64,000 nt of DNA from Arthrobotrys musiformis (lineage: Eukaryota; Ascomycota; Orbiliomycetes; Orbiliales; Orbiliaceae), in the NCBI GenBank assembly GCA_036971715.1, contig JAVHJL010000006.1:1054001-1118000 (forward strand), given 5' to 3'. The translations under genes were made by a program, and so were the position numbers. Shown piece after piece: positions 29,524-41,200 of this stretch. Numbering within the stretch: the stretch's first letter is position 1; each line of letters starts with the position of its first letter. The notes under the pieces were generated by a model, which worked only from the letters and a program-made list of their open reading frames with translations, was not told where the DNA came from and ran no database searches.

Positions 29524-32373
29524 ATGGCCGCAAATACAACACCCTCCAACGCATTGGTATTCCAAAGCCAAGGTGGTGGGGAGAGCCAATTCTCTAATTC
29601 CGGGCAAGTCGATTGGGTCACCCTGGCTGGATCTTCCGTCAAATTTACGGTCGATGTGCTCGCACGTCTCTCGAAAGCCGGAATAGAAGCCTTCACCCTC
29701 GCTGCCTCGTACTCAGTGCTCGGGCAGTTTAAACTCGGCAACCGGGCGGAAATTCAAGTCTACGACTCAGTAGGGAAGCTCCGCGCCTTTTCCAGCTTCA
29801 ACTCTGCTTTGTACTTCGGGTTCGGAGTTAAGCATATTGTTAGAAGTTTAGCGGACTCGGCTGAGGGCTTGTCTATCGTTTCTATATGTGCAATATTATC
29901 AGATTTTTATGGCACAGATTTTACCGGGCTTATTCTGCGAGAGTTCTTTAAGCTTCTACAACCGCCAGCAGAGCTCACCCCGACATTAGCGCAATGGAGA
30001 AACCTGGCACAAACTTGTGCAGGAGCTCTATCGCACTCCAGTTTCAAACACCATCTATCAGGAATATCCCGTCTATACTACGGCGATGGAAGCGGCCAGG
30101 ATCCACCTCTAAGGGGGGACGTAACTCAGATCGCCGCGGCGCTTTACGAACTCAACAAGGTTGCATCTGGGCAAACGGACGAGTCGGTCTTCCTTGGGGG
30201 GGTAGACTGTGCCCTTATTGCAGCTATCGCCTCATGGCTTCTAGACCTCAATATCGAGATCAGAACGGAGGACCAAGGGCAGGTCCTATTTAAACACACA
30301 AGTGCCACCAAGCGAAAACGGCCAGGCGGTTACTTCGTCGCGGTAGTATTTTCACAGACCGTAGCGCCGGCCCCGCAGAACCAAATAGCCACAAAGGTGT
30401 CAGGATACCAACGGGTAGTTAATATCCAACAATTGTTTGCTCCTCCTGATCCTAATGGAGTCTTTCCACTACGTGCAGCCATTTGTACCAGGGTTGCTTG
30501 GGGAACAGCTTTACGGGAGGTTGTTGGAGAATATTTAGACAAATTTCTGTCGGGGGATCATTCTGAGGCTGCAGGAGAGGTATTTGGGGAGCTTATGCTG
30601 CATAGTTTGTTCTCCACCGGAGAGACCGGCTACGATAACAACGGAATTTTCATTGGCTTTATGTCTGAAAATTCTACGATGTACGGACCCAGAAAGATAT
30701 TGGACCGCTGGAAATACATCAATGATGCCAGTAAAGGCTTGGGGCTGTTATCAACCGCAGAAAAATGGTTCCCGGAATGTGCGGACTCGGCTTTCTCAAG
30801 GGCAGCTATGAAGTCGTACAAGAGGCTCCTAGAGCCGGGAGTCAGCCACAAACCCTCACTAGCCAGTCATGAAAATTCTTTCCCGTCACCAGGTGCCCCA
30901 GAGCTGAGGGCCTTTACTAGTTTTATCTGGTTTTTATATCACGCCTCACGCTGCCTCTCAGTCTGTGAAGTTGATGAGTCAATATTACCCTCAAGAGCTG
31001 GCTTGTTATATCTTTATCAGTATGGATCTTCCCATTTTGGCAGTCGGATACGGTCTGAAATAATATCCCTTCGCGATAATAAATATCGATACAGTAGGTT
31101 TGCCCTCGAAAAGCTTAAGGACGGGATATTTTTAGATCCCCCGGTGCTTCCGAATCCAGACATAGACCAGGATGACTTCTACATTCCAATAGCGCAAGTA
31201 TCGCCTCTAGTTTTAGCTGAAGTGGTATTTTGTGGGAGAACATTTGGAGAGACCAAATTTGAACCTGGAGGGAGCTCGGGCACCACGTTTACCAGAGCGA
31301 GATATGTACATAAACCTAGCCGGGTTATAAGCAGTACAGCCGCTCGAACTGTAAATGGCACTTGCTTCGTTTTGAACTCACTAATGAGGCTTACGGAAGA
31401 TCACGAAGAATTAGGGAAAATCCTCGTTTTCTTAGGGGATATAAAATACGAGGGCAATCCATTCAGTCAGATCCTCGACGACCAAGGTCCATATCCGGTT
31501 GCTGATCACAATATCACATCTGCAAGCGAACCTCTAGAATTGAAACAACCAAAAATGGAGCCGGCCGAGTTGGACCTAAGCAATTTCCCTACCGAGAGCC
31601 TCAGAGATTTGAGATGCCGGAATATGGACAACGATTCGGATCAAAAAGTTTCCATCGAATTGCTTGTGAGCGATGTAGAGAGGGATTCCCAATCATCCGA
31701 TGGTTCCCACTCACGTAACTCGACCCTGTGGGCGCACTATCGTGTTTCCAAAGGCGGCCGCCAAGAAATGGTCCTCAATGTGCGGCCAGCCGAGTTCGTC
31801 CAGACAGTGATTTCACACACTCCGTTCAGGTCGCCTTTCGGTGTTAATCGCAATACAGCGGCATCAGACTGTGCGAATCAAGTATCTACACCAGCCCCAG
31901 GCAGTCCTACACATAAGCTCACAGTTTCCCAGCCCACAAATCTAGACGCGCAACTAAAATTCAAAGTCATTTCAGTCCGGGCCTTAGCAGCAGGCGCTGG
32001 TTCCGTGGACCGAGCAGTTGATCAAGCCCCCAGCTCGGTTGAACGGATAGAATTTGTGTACGACAATGGTCCAAAATACCCGCTAGCCGTTTCGGCTACT
32101 GACCTTTTCGACATAATCGCAATCCTATCGCTATTTAAAGAACTCCCCGTGGATGGCGCGCTCACTGAGTTCCCGCTCTTAGCTCCAATACTATGTGAGC
32201 CACCTTGCCTTCGCAACGCTTATGAGAGAATTCAAGAGATCATGCAATATTATTTTCAGGCTCTCCTGTGCCGGTGGCACCGTGTAAAGGGGCCGGTACC
32301 ATATCCCCCTGGCCTCTATGCTCCGTATGACAAAGCTGTCATTAGCATACCTGTTATTATTTTGCGGAGGTAA
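29524..32373 (+). CDS. Large intronless protein of unknown function
   Basis: 949 residues from an ATG in good context (ACCATGG). The N-terminal half looks globular: VLGQFKLGNRAEIQVYDSVG (about residues 66-85), FGFGVKHIVRSLADSAEG and QWRNLAQTCAGALSHSSF (about 160-176). This style of motif recalls a broadly distributed filamentous-fungal family of large soluble proteins with no assigned role. The middle region (about 640-760) is polar and looks disordered; the end (about 840-949) is again ordered. There is no signal peptide, transmembrane helix, ATPase or protease motif that I can see. It lies just upstream of a broken F-box gene. Not an evident transposon protein: no flanking repeats. Confidence 0.75.
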   Translation: MAANTTPSNALVFQSQGGGESQFSNSGQVDWVTLAGSSVKFTVDVLARLSKAGIEAFTLAASYSVLGQFKLGNRAEIQVYDSVGKLRAFSSFNSALYFGFGVKHIVRSLADSAEGLSIVSICAILSDFYGTDFTGLILREFFKLLQPPAELTPTLAQWRNLAQTCAGALSHSSFKHHLSGISRLYYGDGSGQDPPLRGDVTQIAAALYELNKVASGQTDESVFLGGVDCALIAAIASWLLDLNIEIRTEDQGQVLFKHTSATKRKRPGGYFVAVVFSQTVAPAPQNQIATKVSGYQRVVNIQQLFAPPDPNGVFPLRAAICTRVAWGTALREVVGEYLDKFLSGDHSEAAGEVFGELMLHSLFSTGETGYDNNGIFIGFMSENSTMYGPRKILDRWKYINDASKGLGLLSTAEKWFPECADSAFSRAAMKSYKRLLEPGVSHKPSLASHENSFPSPGAPELRAFTSFIWFLYHASRCLSVCEVDESILPSRAGLLYLYQYGSSHFGSRIRSEIISLRDNKYRYSRFALEKLKDGIFLDPPVLPNPDIDQDDFYIPIAQVSPLVLAEVVFCGRTFGETKFEPGGSSGTTFTRARYVHKPSRVISSTAARTVNGTCFVLNSLMRLTEDHEELGKILVFLGDIKYEGNPFSQILDDQGPYPVADHNITSASEPLELKQPKMEPAELDLSNFPTESLRDLRCRNMDNDSDQKVSIELLVSDVERDSQSSDGSHSRNSTLWAHYRVSKGGRQEMVLNVRPAEFVQTVISHTPFRSPFGVNRNTAASDCANQVSTPAPGSPTHKLTVSQPTNLDAQLKFKVISVRALAAGAGSVDRAVDQAPSSVERIEFVYDNGPKYPLAVSATDLFDIIAILSLFKELPVDGALTEFPLLAPILCEPPCLRNAYERIQEIMQYYFQALLCRWHRVKGPVPYPPGLYAPYDKAVISIPVIILRR

Positions 32374-32724
32374 ATAACACATGTGGCTACCTTGCTCGTT
32401 CGAGCGGCGCCACAACCGATCGTTGCAATCGGATATCCTCGCAGTCAATATGCACTTTTGTACAGCGTACTCTACACTTTTGTTAGCCTCGAATCCACAC
32501 TTTTGTATGTAGCTCTAAGGCCATATATGCATGCTTGAACCGCCAAGCCATCCTTGTTGCGTGTACAGTGATTACCTATTTCAATCCTCACTTTGACGAA
32601 GCCTCTAGTTATTTATCTTAGGCTTGAAGCCAGACGCTCGCATCTTTATCAACCAGTATTACAATCCATACACACAAAAAACTTTCATCGTTTCTTCTCT
32701 CTCCTCAAAACAAAACTATAAATC
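32374..32724. other. Intergenic, promoter of the F-box locus
   Basis: No feature beyond a pyrimidine-rich, CAAAA-containing leader directly before the ATG at 32725. CTCGAATCCACAC- and TCGAAGCC-like strings recur but are not clearly repeats. Confidence 0.4.
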
Positions 32725-34439
32725 ATGACCTTCAACTTCCTCCCGGTCGAACTCCTGAGCGAAATCGCTAACCAAAAGATTCTCACAAACAAAGATCTCG
32801 CCAATCTCGCGCGCGTCAACCACCGTTCCCATGAGGCCGCCTGTGCGCGTTTGTACCGCTCCGGAGAACTCTCTTATGTCGGCGCTACCAAAAATGATGC
32901 CGTCAAAGTCGATTCCTACGGAAAGAATGGCAAATTCGTTCGGTAAGTCCCAGGTCTCAATTCACCCCGCAATTCGACTTTGTCGCACAAGGCTCTCCGT
33001 GGGGAAATACAACATCTACAACGCATGGCCACCCACAGCCCAACACACACCACTGTGGAGCTGTCGTTCCCCATTTCCGTTCCTGGACAATAGCCTATTA
33101 CGGCCGATAGAATACGAGGTCTAGACGGAGCTGCAGTTTACATATATGCACATCTATAAATATTATAAATCAAGAAACATCCAATACAGAATAGAATGTC
33201 TTGACTGTTTCAAAGACTGTCCTGAGATACATATCCCACTGCATCAATCCTTGGGCTCCTCAATACCCGGCGCTAGGAACACCGTTGGGAGTGCTCGGGA
33301 TTATATTACACTCTTTGTTATACTGGCCCATTAGCCTCGAAGCCAACATACCTCGTAACAGTAACCCCATGAAGCACTACTAATCTCTACTGCAACTATA
33401 TAGAATCCTAAAACTAAACCTCTTCAGCCTCCCCACCTCCCCAATCTCAATCCCAACCGCCATTTTCCCCCTCCTAACAACATTCGTAAACCTCCACCGA
33501 ATCCACCTGACGGACTCCGCCAGCCTCTCATGGCCATCCTTCCTCCACGTCCTCGCCATAATCATAACCTCCCACCCCTACCTCAAAATCCTCGAAGTCC
33601 AACGAACGCTCACAAAACCCGATGGTCGTTCATCAATCCCACAAGCATCAGCCCTCATCGAATCCCACAAGGCCAACAAGGGACGGTTCTCAAAACTCGA
33701 CATCTTCATCCTAAGGTTATCTAAAAAGGAGGAACCGTATTTAATCTCCCGCGCGGCGATGAATAATCTAATCACCATACTCACACCAGCCACCCGTTCC
33801 GCAAAGGCGTTTACTTACTCCTCCGACTGCTGGGAGTCGGCGGATATAGACCTCAAGGGCACCGTAGGCGGCGACGACCGTGGAGCATTGGCATGGGAGT
33901 GGGATAACCTCGAAGAACTAACGTTGAAGTTCCCGGAGCCGCGGTGGTTCACGGCCGGTTCAACTACATTGGTCGGTGACGCGAATCCCAGCTTAGCGAA
34001 GAACTTGAGCTTTCAGCGGGATTTGGGGACCGTCAAACGGCTAGCGTTGAGGACCCGCGATGATTTACTATCCGATTCGGAAGCATTCGTAAGACACGCC
34101 TTTGAGCTTCCAATGATCCCAACCTCGTTTTCGCAGATACTGACAGGCCTTAAATAGTTTATCGGGGGTATATCCGTAATGCCCAATCTGGAGTATATAA
34201 GAATGACACAATCGAGACGCGGTACAGACTGGAACCCAAAGCCATCATCCGGCATCCACCCCTTCCACAGACTTGCGGAAGAGATCCCCAACCTCAAGTA
34301 TATTGAACAGACGGACCCTTATTACCTTACTAGACGGATCCAGTGTCTTGAGGTGATCAGAAACGAGGATGGAACTATCAAGTTCCAGTATATAGAGCCC
34401 GAGGAGCCCTGGATAGGATATTACGAATGGGATCAGTAG
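32725..34439 (+). pseudogene. F-box protein gene interrupted by in-frame stops
   Basis: Exon one (32725-32942) encodes an intact F-box start: FNFLPVELLSEIANQ followed by LANLARVNHRSHEAA, ending at a GTAAGT donor. From about 33220 to 34439 one frame carries leucine-rich, F-box-family-like sequence (for example IFPLLTTFVNLHRIHLTDSA and NLEELTLKFPEP). That frame is broken by TAA at 33381-33383 and TAG at 34155-34157; the sequence either side continues in the same frame and style. Both stops differ from CAA/CAG codons by one C-to-T change in a CpA context. The second exon (from 32992) also cannot be joined in a satisfying frame. F-box proteins recruit substrates to SCF ubiquitin ligases. An unrecognised intron over either stop is the alternative. 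Confidence 0.65.
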
Positions 34440-35062
34440 ATCTAGACTTTTAGATAATTAATTTTGTATTCGTACGCATATATATATAGCAATCGCCTAC
34501 ATTGTATTCTTTACCTCTGGGAATGAAAAGAACGGCTATAGTTTCCTAGCGTCACCTGGGTTGGTCTAGTGTTAGCTACAGATTTACAATTATATAAAGT
34601 TGTATGCAATATTTGGAGTCATTAAATTTTTATGTCATTCCGGGTCCTATTTGGTACAAATAAGAAATAGGAGGGTCCTCCTTCGTTTCCCACTTCTTTT
34701 CCAGAAAGTGTTCAAGTAGGAGTCGGAGTAACGATAGAATAATAAGAAAAGAAAACCCATAAATCCCATTCTTCCATCAATAAAAGCTATGGAATTTTTT
34801 TCGTTCCCTCATTGTAAATTCGTTTCCCTTTCGCTTTTTGAAGGATTTTGTTTCGCCAGTGAATGAACGAAGAAAGTCCAGCATAAGGAGAGAGGGGATA
34901 CAAACGAGAAGGAAGCGTCCGGGACGTTAATTATTAACATCACTTGTAAGTAAAAACAAAACGAAAGGAAAAATAGGAAAAGCAGTGATTAGAATCAAGA
35001 ACCCGCGCGCCATGAGACGACAGCAAAAGATGTCAAAAAGCACGGTCTATTGCGCAGGGAAT
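34440..35062. other. Intergenic, 3' flank of the hexose transporter gene
   Basis: AT-rich, with TATATATATA near 34476. No gene supported. Confidence 0.5.
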
Positions 35063-36716
35063 TTAGGCCTTCTCGGCACCAGTTTGGCTTCCGCGTCTGA
35101 CATCGTCGATGTGAGTGGCAGTACCACCGGTCTTGTCGGTCATGCCCATTTGGTTTGCGAAAGTGCTGTGGGGAACCTGTCGTACATCTATTAGCAGCTG
35201 GAATCAAATATTGTAGATTTGTAAACAAACTTACCCATTTGGCGGACTGGCGAGGAGTAGTCTCTTCCAACATCTTGTCGACCTGCTCGAGGGAAAGACC
35301 CTTGGTTTCTGGGACGAAGAAGTAGGCGAAGAGGAGAGCGAGACAGCAGGTAGATCCCCAAACGAAGAAGACCTTGGATCCGAGGTTTCCCTGATCAGGG
35401 TCGACAATGTATGGGGTGATGTAGCCGATGACGAAATTCCAGAGCCAGTTGGAGGCGGTAGCAATGGCAACACCCTTGGCACGGATTGGCAATGGGTAGA
35501 TTTCTCCGATAAGAACCCAAGCACCAGGACCCCAGGTAGTAGCGAAGCCGAAGATGTAGATACAGACGAAAACGATCAACGTGGTAGAGGCAGCCTTGGA
35601 TCCGGGGAGAGCAGTGCCAACAGCGGCGATGATGAACTCGCAGACAATCATGAGGCAGGCACCATAGATGAGGAGGGTACGACGACCAAGCCTCTCAATA
35701 GCCCAGAAAGAGACTGGAGTGGTGACGACGTTGACAACGTTGGTAATAACCTGAATTGTGAACGCGTTCTTAATACCAGATTGTTGGAAGAAGGTGGTTC
35801 CGTAGTAGAAAATGAAGTTGACACCAGTCCATTGCTGCATCATTTGGAGGAAGAAACCGATGAAGATACGACGGAAGTTACCAGAGCGGTTGCTCCATCC
35901 ACCACGGAAAACGTCGATCCATCCGGCAGAAGAGATTTGCATTTCGTATTCGAAGTTGGCCTGGATTTCAGCCAATTCGGCAACGACGTACTCGGAGTCG
36001 GCTGGGTGGCCACGAACACGGGCGAGGGAGGCAGCGGCTTTGTCGAGCTCTCCCTTCTTAACCCAGTAACGGGGGGATTCTGGAAGGAAGAAAAGACCGG
36101 TACCAAGGATGATAGCCCAGAGCATTTGGATGGCAATTGGGATGCGGTAAGAGCCAGTATCGTCACGGTGCTGGGTACCATAGTTGACGCAAGCGGCAAG
36201 GAAGATACCGAGGGTGATGGCGAATTGGTAACCAGAGACGATAGCACCACGAACAGCCTTTGGAGCGATCTCGGACATGTAGAGAATGACGACGGCGGAG
36301 ACGATACCGACACCGAATCCAGCGACGACACGACCAGCGATGAGGAGACCGAGAGCAGTGGAGGCGACTTGGAGGATGACACCAACAATGAAGATACCAC
36401 AGGCAGCGATGATAGCAAGACGACGACCAACCCAATCAGCGAAACCACCTCCGAAGAGGGCACCGAAGAAAGTACCAGCAGAAAGGATGGAAGTGGTCAA
36501 GGACTTTTGCCAGGTTTCAATGTTGTATCCGCTGGCGTCGACAGATTCGGGGACGGGACCTCCAAACTGATGCTTGAAGAAGGTCATACCAAGGACACCA
36601 GAAATGTATCCAGAGTCGTATCCAAAGAGAATACCACCGAAGGCAGCGAAGGCACAGAGCAGGTATGCTCTGACCGTGATTGGGGCCTCAACTCGGGCGA
36701 TAGGAGCGTCCGACAT
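35063..36716 (-). CDS. Hexose transporter, major facilitator superfamily
   Basis: Exons 36716-35235 and 35176-35063 with a GTAAGT donor, TGCTAAT branch site and CGACAG acceptor; 531 residues. Twelve transmembrane helices are expected. Sugar-porter signatures are present: FGYDSGYISGVLG in helix 1, a GRR loop motif (DWVGRR), PESPRYWVKKG at the central loop, QQWTGVNFIFYYGTTFF in helix 7, and PETKGLSLEQVD at the C-terminal side. These place it with fungal high-affinity glucose/hexose transporters of the plasma membrane. The last exon gives a cytoplasmic tail starting VPHSTFANQMGMT. Codons are strongly biased, so the opposite strand is open for 379 codons; this suggests high expression. A long upstream leader region may contain a 5' intron. 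Confidence 0.95.
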
Positions 36717-38250
36717 GATTGCTTCGTGTACAGGGACCTAAGCCCAGGTTTCCTGATAGTGTTGTTGTTGTTGCAAGAAACGAAAGCGTTCTATTCTGGG
36801 AGGTACCATGATTATATTAGCTCTCTTGCTGCACGAACGAGACGAAAAAACAAGCAAAGAAAAAGTAGTATCTGGACAAGACGGATAGTAATAATAGAAA
36901 AGGGTAAAATTGAACGGTGAACATCACGATAGCACGCGACTGTAAGGGAAATTGATAGAAAGGCCATGGTCGTCGTTCTGGAAACTAGACCCGGCCAACA
37001 CTGGCCAGCTGCTTCTGGGTGCCTGGAATTTTTCGACCGGCACGCATTCCAGAGGTGGAACTCCATGTGGATGAGGGTCGATCAACCAGTTGCAATTTCC
37101 CCTGTGCAGGTGGTCGTTTCACCGCCAATAGGAAGCCTGAAGGGGTCCTTTCGCTAGGCTGAAACGTAGCCAATGACGTTTGCGAACGAACAGGCAAACC
37201 TGCCGGATTGCGAGAAAGAAGCAAGGAAGCGAGCAAGCCACTTGGAGGAGGATGCAAGGTGCATGCAGCGGGAAGTGGATATGGCTAATTTGCAGTAGCA
37301 CACGAATCTCTCCGATGGAAGCTTCGTGGAAGGTGAAATCCAGCCGGCCGGCCGGTCGAACAAGGAACAAGCAGGAGAAACCAGGAGAGGAGGAGGGGCG
37401 AAACCTGCCAATAGAGGGAAGCAGAGAGGCAGAGACAGGGCGAGAGAGAGATGCAGTGAGAGTGTCACCAAGGAGCAATTGACCAGAATTGAATCCAGAC
37501 GGTCTATACACTGCAGCTCGAGCGAGCTCGATTCACTCACTCACTGTACCGGTGGCACTGTTGTTCCTGCACTGTGATAGAGAGGAAACCAAGCTAACCA
37601 GCAGCAGCTAACCAGTTCCAGTCGCTACAGTAGTAATAGCAGCAGCAGCAGTGCCAGGAGTAGCAGTGATAGTGGTGGTAGTGTTGGTCGTGCCGGTACC
37701 GAAGAGCACCAGCAACGGCTGGGTTTCTGAGAGGAATGTTGATGACAATGCCAATGCCGAATGCATGCAGCAGCTGGAAGCGAGAGAGGAAAAAACAGAG
37801 ACGAAGAAGCTTACCTTATCACCAAAACGATAACCAGCCAACCGACGACGGTTTCGTGAAGTCGCAATGTCAAACGGTAATGTTGTTGACGTTGACGATG
37901 ATGAGGTTGTTGTTGATGATGGTGAAGAGAACGAGAGAAGGTTGTTGGTTGCTTGTGGAGAGGAAGGAAGGAAGAGAAGTCTGGGAAGGCGACGGCGGGG
38001 TGGTTATAAACAATACTCGGCGCACGCTTTCCATATAATCCATAAATCGAGAATACAACTGACTGACTGATTGACCGACCTACTACTCCACGCTTGGAGA
38101 AGACAAGGGCAAAAAAAAAAAAATTATTTACCATCTGATCGAAACCAAGAATTGAGACACCCCAGTTTTTTTTTTTGTTTTTTTGTTTTTTCCTGGTCAA
38201 TGGGGGGGCCCTGGACATGTCATGTTAGTTAGGTCGAGAGGGCCTGTCCG
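36717..38250 (-). promoter_or_regulatory. Upstream region of the hexose transporter gene
   Basis: On the minus strand a CAACAA-rich leader precedes the ATG. Further upstream lie CT/GT-rich low-complexity stretches (about 37600-37990). A consensus donor (AAG|GTAAGC, at 37814) and a pyrimidine-preceded acceptor (CCCTTACAG, at 36940) could bound an 875-bp intron in the 5' untranslated region. Frames on either strand here look like low-complexity chance frames. Roles are inferred from position and high-expression codon bias of the downstream gene. Confidence 0.35.
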
Positions 38251-41200
38251 GAGTCCCGGTTCATTGGACGGTTTGGTCGCTGCTTTCCACGCATGGTCAT
38301 GGGCCAGGCTCCTCAGTACAGACCACTACTAGCACCCCCCTCACCCCCTCCGAGACATACACCCACACTCTCTCCACTTCTTCCCCTCAATGGCCGGCCG
38401 GTCGACCTCGAGCTTGAACTTCAACTTGGAGCTTGAACCTCATTCTTTTGCATGTATGTGTGTATGTATGTAGCTGCACCGCATACGAACATGATAACTT
38501 TCTTTTCGAATCGGGAACAGATCACCTGGCCTCGCCCGCATTTTGAGTTCCGTTTGGACGGCCGAGAGCCTAAGAAGCTTTTTTTTTTCTTTTCTAACTA
38601 TCGCCAGTTCCCGGAGCAAAAGCTATCGATAATATTCCTGTATTGACTAATTCTTGACTATAGCTTGTTTCGGTCTCAAGTGCCTGCCATGCCATGCCAT
38701 GCTCTTCCATGCAGCGCAGTGCAGTGGCATCTATCAAACGGCACTGGCCGATCTCTACATCATTATCGTGGCTATTGTCATCCTCAGGCCATCTGGCCGT
38801 TACGACCAAAATCGTGATTGCGAATATATTTCGCCTTTTCTTTGACTCAGTTGGAACCCTAAAACTCTGTTTGTTACAGTAGCAAAGGGGCCACTGCGCA
38901 CGCCAACTGGTGTACACCTCCATGGTGATTGGGAATATGGACATTTGCAATTATGATACCATATCGCTAGAACGACACAACGAGGAACCCCCAAATCCAT
39001 GTCGGTTCCAGACATCAACCCGCCCATAGGCATGTCAAACAAGACCCTATGATAGCATGGGAACGTTAACGCGGAGGGGCTTTGTGGAGAGTGCTAGTGG
39101 AGAGTGGAGAAGCCCCGGCCGTTGTGCCTTCTCCTCTTCCTACCTTGTTTATCAACTCATACTCTCTTCGATATATTGCCACCATGGCCACGGAGCCCCC
39201 CATAAGCGGACAACATTAGACAAGAGACAAGAGAGATTCCTACAACAGTTGGACCCAGCTCCAGGGTGGAGTAATTTGAGGTCCCTGTCAATCTCCAACT
39301 GCCATTGCATTTACGGAGTACTGGCCAGCCTGGATTGACGGCTTTCCACATGGCTTCTTTGTACAGGCAAATTTGCAAACCAGAAAGGAAAAGAAACTGC
39401 AATGTAAAGCCAAAGCCAAAAACTAAGAGTCTGGAAGAATCATATGGGAAGAAGGGAGTGTGTAGTGCTGAACTAAGTCAATTCTCAACCGCCAAAGGAA
39501 GAAGAAAACAAGAGGCGGCGAATTTTCCCTGTCGACAATCCATGCTCGTCTCTGTCCTGCACGATGAAGCAGCTGGCGTCAGTACCCCAGACCTTCGATG
39601 TTTTCTTTTTTGTGCCTGGTAGAGACCCGTTTTGTCGCTGTGGGGCTCCCACCCGGCAACTTTTTTTTTTTTTTTTTTTTTGGTGGTTGAATAAAAGTTG
39701 CTTTTTCCAATATGCTCTTGCGTCGAAAAGAAAAGTAACTTCTGGCTTGTACCGGCATGTATCCGCTCCAGCGCAGCGACTCTGGGTCCGATTTCGATTT
39801 CGATTTTCGAGACCACCAAGCCAATTCTTCTACTCCCATTATGAACCTAATTCTATTCTAAAAAATTTCGATTTTTACCGGCGGAAATCTTAACAAAAAA
39901 ATAAAATAAACGTTCGAAGTCTCGAGTTTCAAGCAAAGCTTGGGTCAGCAAACTCGGCCAGACCGTGTTGCCTGGTCGTTCACCGCTTTGCATTTGTCAC
40001 AAGCAAAGCAGAGACGCCCGCTTTGATGACCGCCCAGACTTTGGCCTTCTCCACCCAGACGCCAGCACAAAGCTTGCTTGAGCAGGCGATTGCACCAGGT
40101 GTGGGTCGATATTGCTCTTTTCCCCGCCTTTTCCAAGCCAAAATATCAAGATGCTGCATATTGAGGAGCCTGCGAATGGATTCACGCACACGCACACCAC
40201 CTCAGACTTTCTCTTCAGGAAGCAACTTGTCAATCAATCTGGGGAGAGGTGCATGATTGGCCAATTCGTCCGGCCTGCCCAATGTAACGATTACAGCCAA
40301 CCAACATTTGACCCCATGGTCCAACAATCATTCAACTTCTTCTGAAACTGGAACAACCCAGTTCAATTTTCCTCTTGCATTGATCGCTAGAGAATTGAGC
40401 CAGCGACCCCGAGATCGCTGGTTAGTGAGCTTGGGGTTTGACTTCAATTCAAGTCAATGCACGGGGTCCCCAAACTTCGAATATTCCAATCCATCGATAT
40501 CAAAAATTGGAAACTAGTGGCGACAGCTAACATAGCCTACGCTAACCTCAAACATCGTCACCGATACCAAGTGCTAAATTAGGGCCGTCATGAACTAGAA
40601 CTTCTAGGCTCTAGTTCATAGTAAGTAGGTCTCTTCATGTTCCATTAAAACTTCTTTGGAAGTCTGCTCCGAGATTATCTCGCTGCATAATCAACATCAA
40701 TCATCACTCACCATGATTTCTCCGGCCCTCTCACGTGAGAACGGGGCGAGAACTCTTCTCGAAAAGTCTCAGAAGAAAACCCAGTGCTCCTGTGGCCGGA
40801 GCTCTCGGGCGTTCCCCAAATGCCCCTCACGACTCCTTCAAAATACGGAGTACACAAGATTGTGATTACTGAGCCATAGTCACGAGTGTTGTAGTACTCC
40901 ACAATCTCGCCATTTTCAGAGGGCGTGAGTTTTGTCTGTCGATAATTATTCTGGTTCCTGGCCGGAAAAACAAGCTCGAGCGCTACAAAAACCTTAACTT
41001 TACATGCGCATCGGGTTAGAACCTGAGACCTATAGACCCTATGACTTCTCTCGAAAATTTTTCTTAAATTTTTTTATCTCCAAATTCGTCAATCTCTCGC
41101 TTCTCCACTAGGTCAAAGGGTCTGAACCGTGGATACATAGCGAGTCCAAAGGCCGAATCCCGAACAAGAGTGCGCCGGATTCGATCCCAACCTTTGACCC

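Noticed and set aside
35781..36920. 379-codon plus-strand frame opposite the hexose transporter
   Set aside because: It is the exact antisense of a well-supported transporter gene and has the Gly/Glu/Ser-rich composition expected from reversed biased codons.
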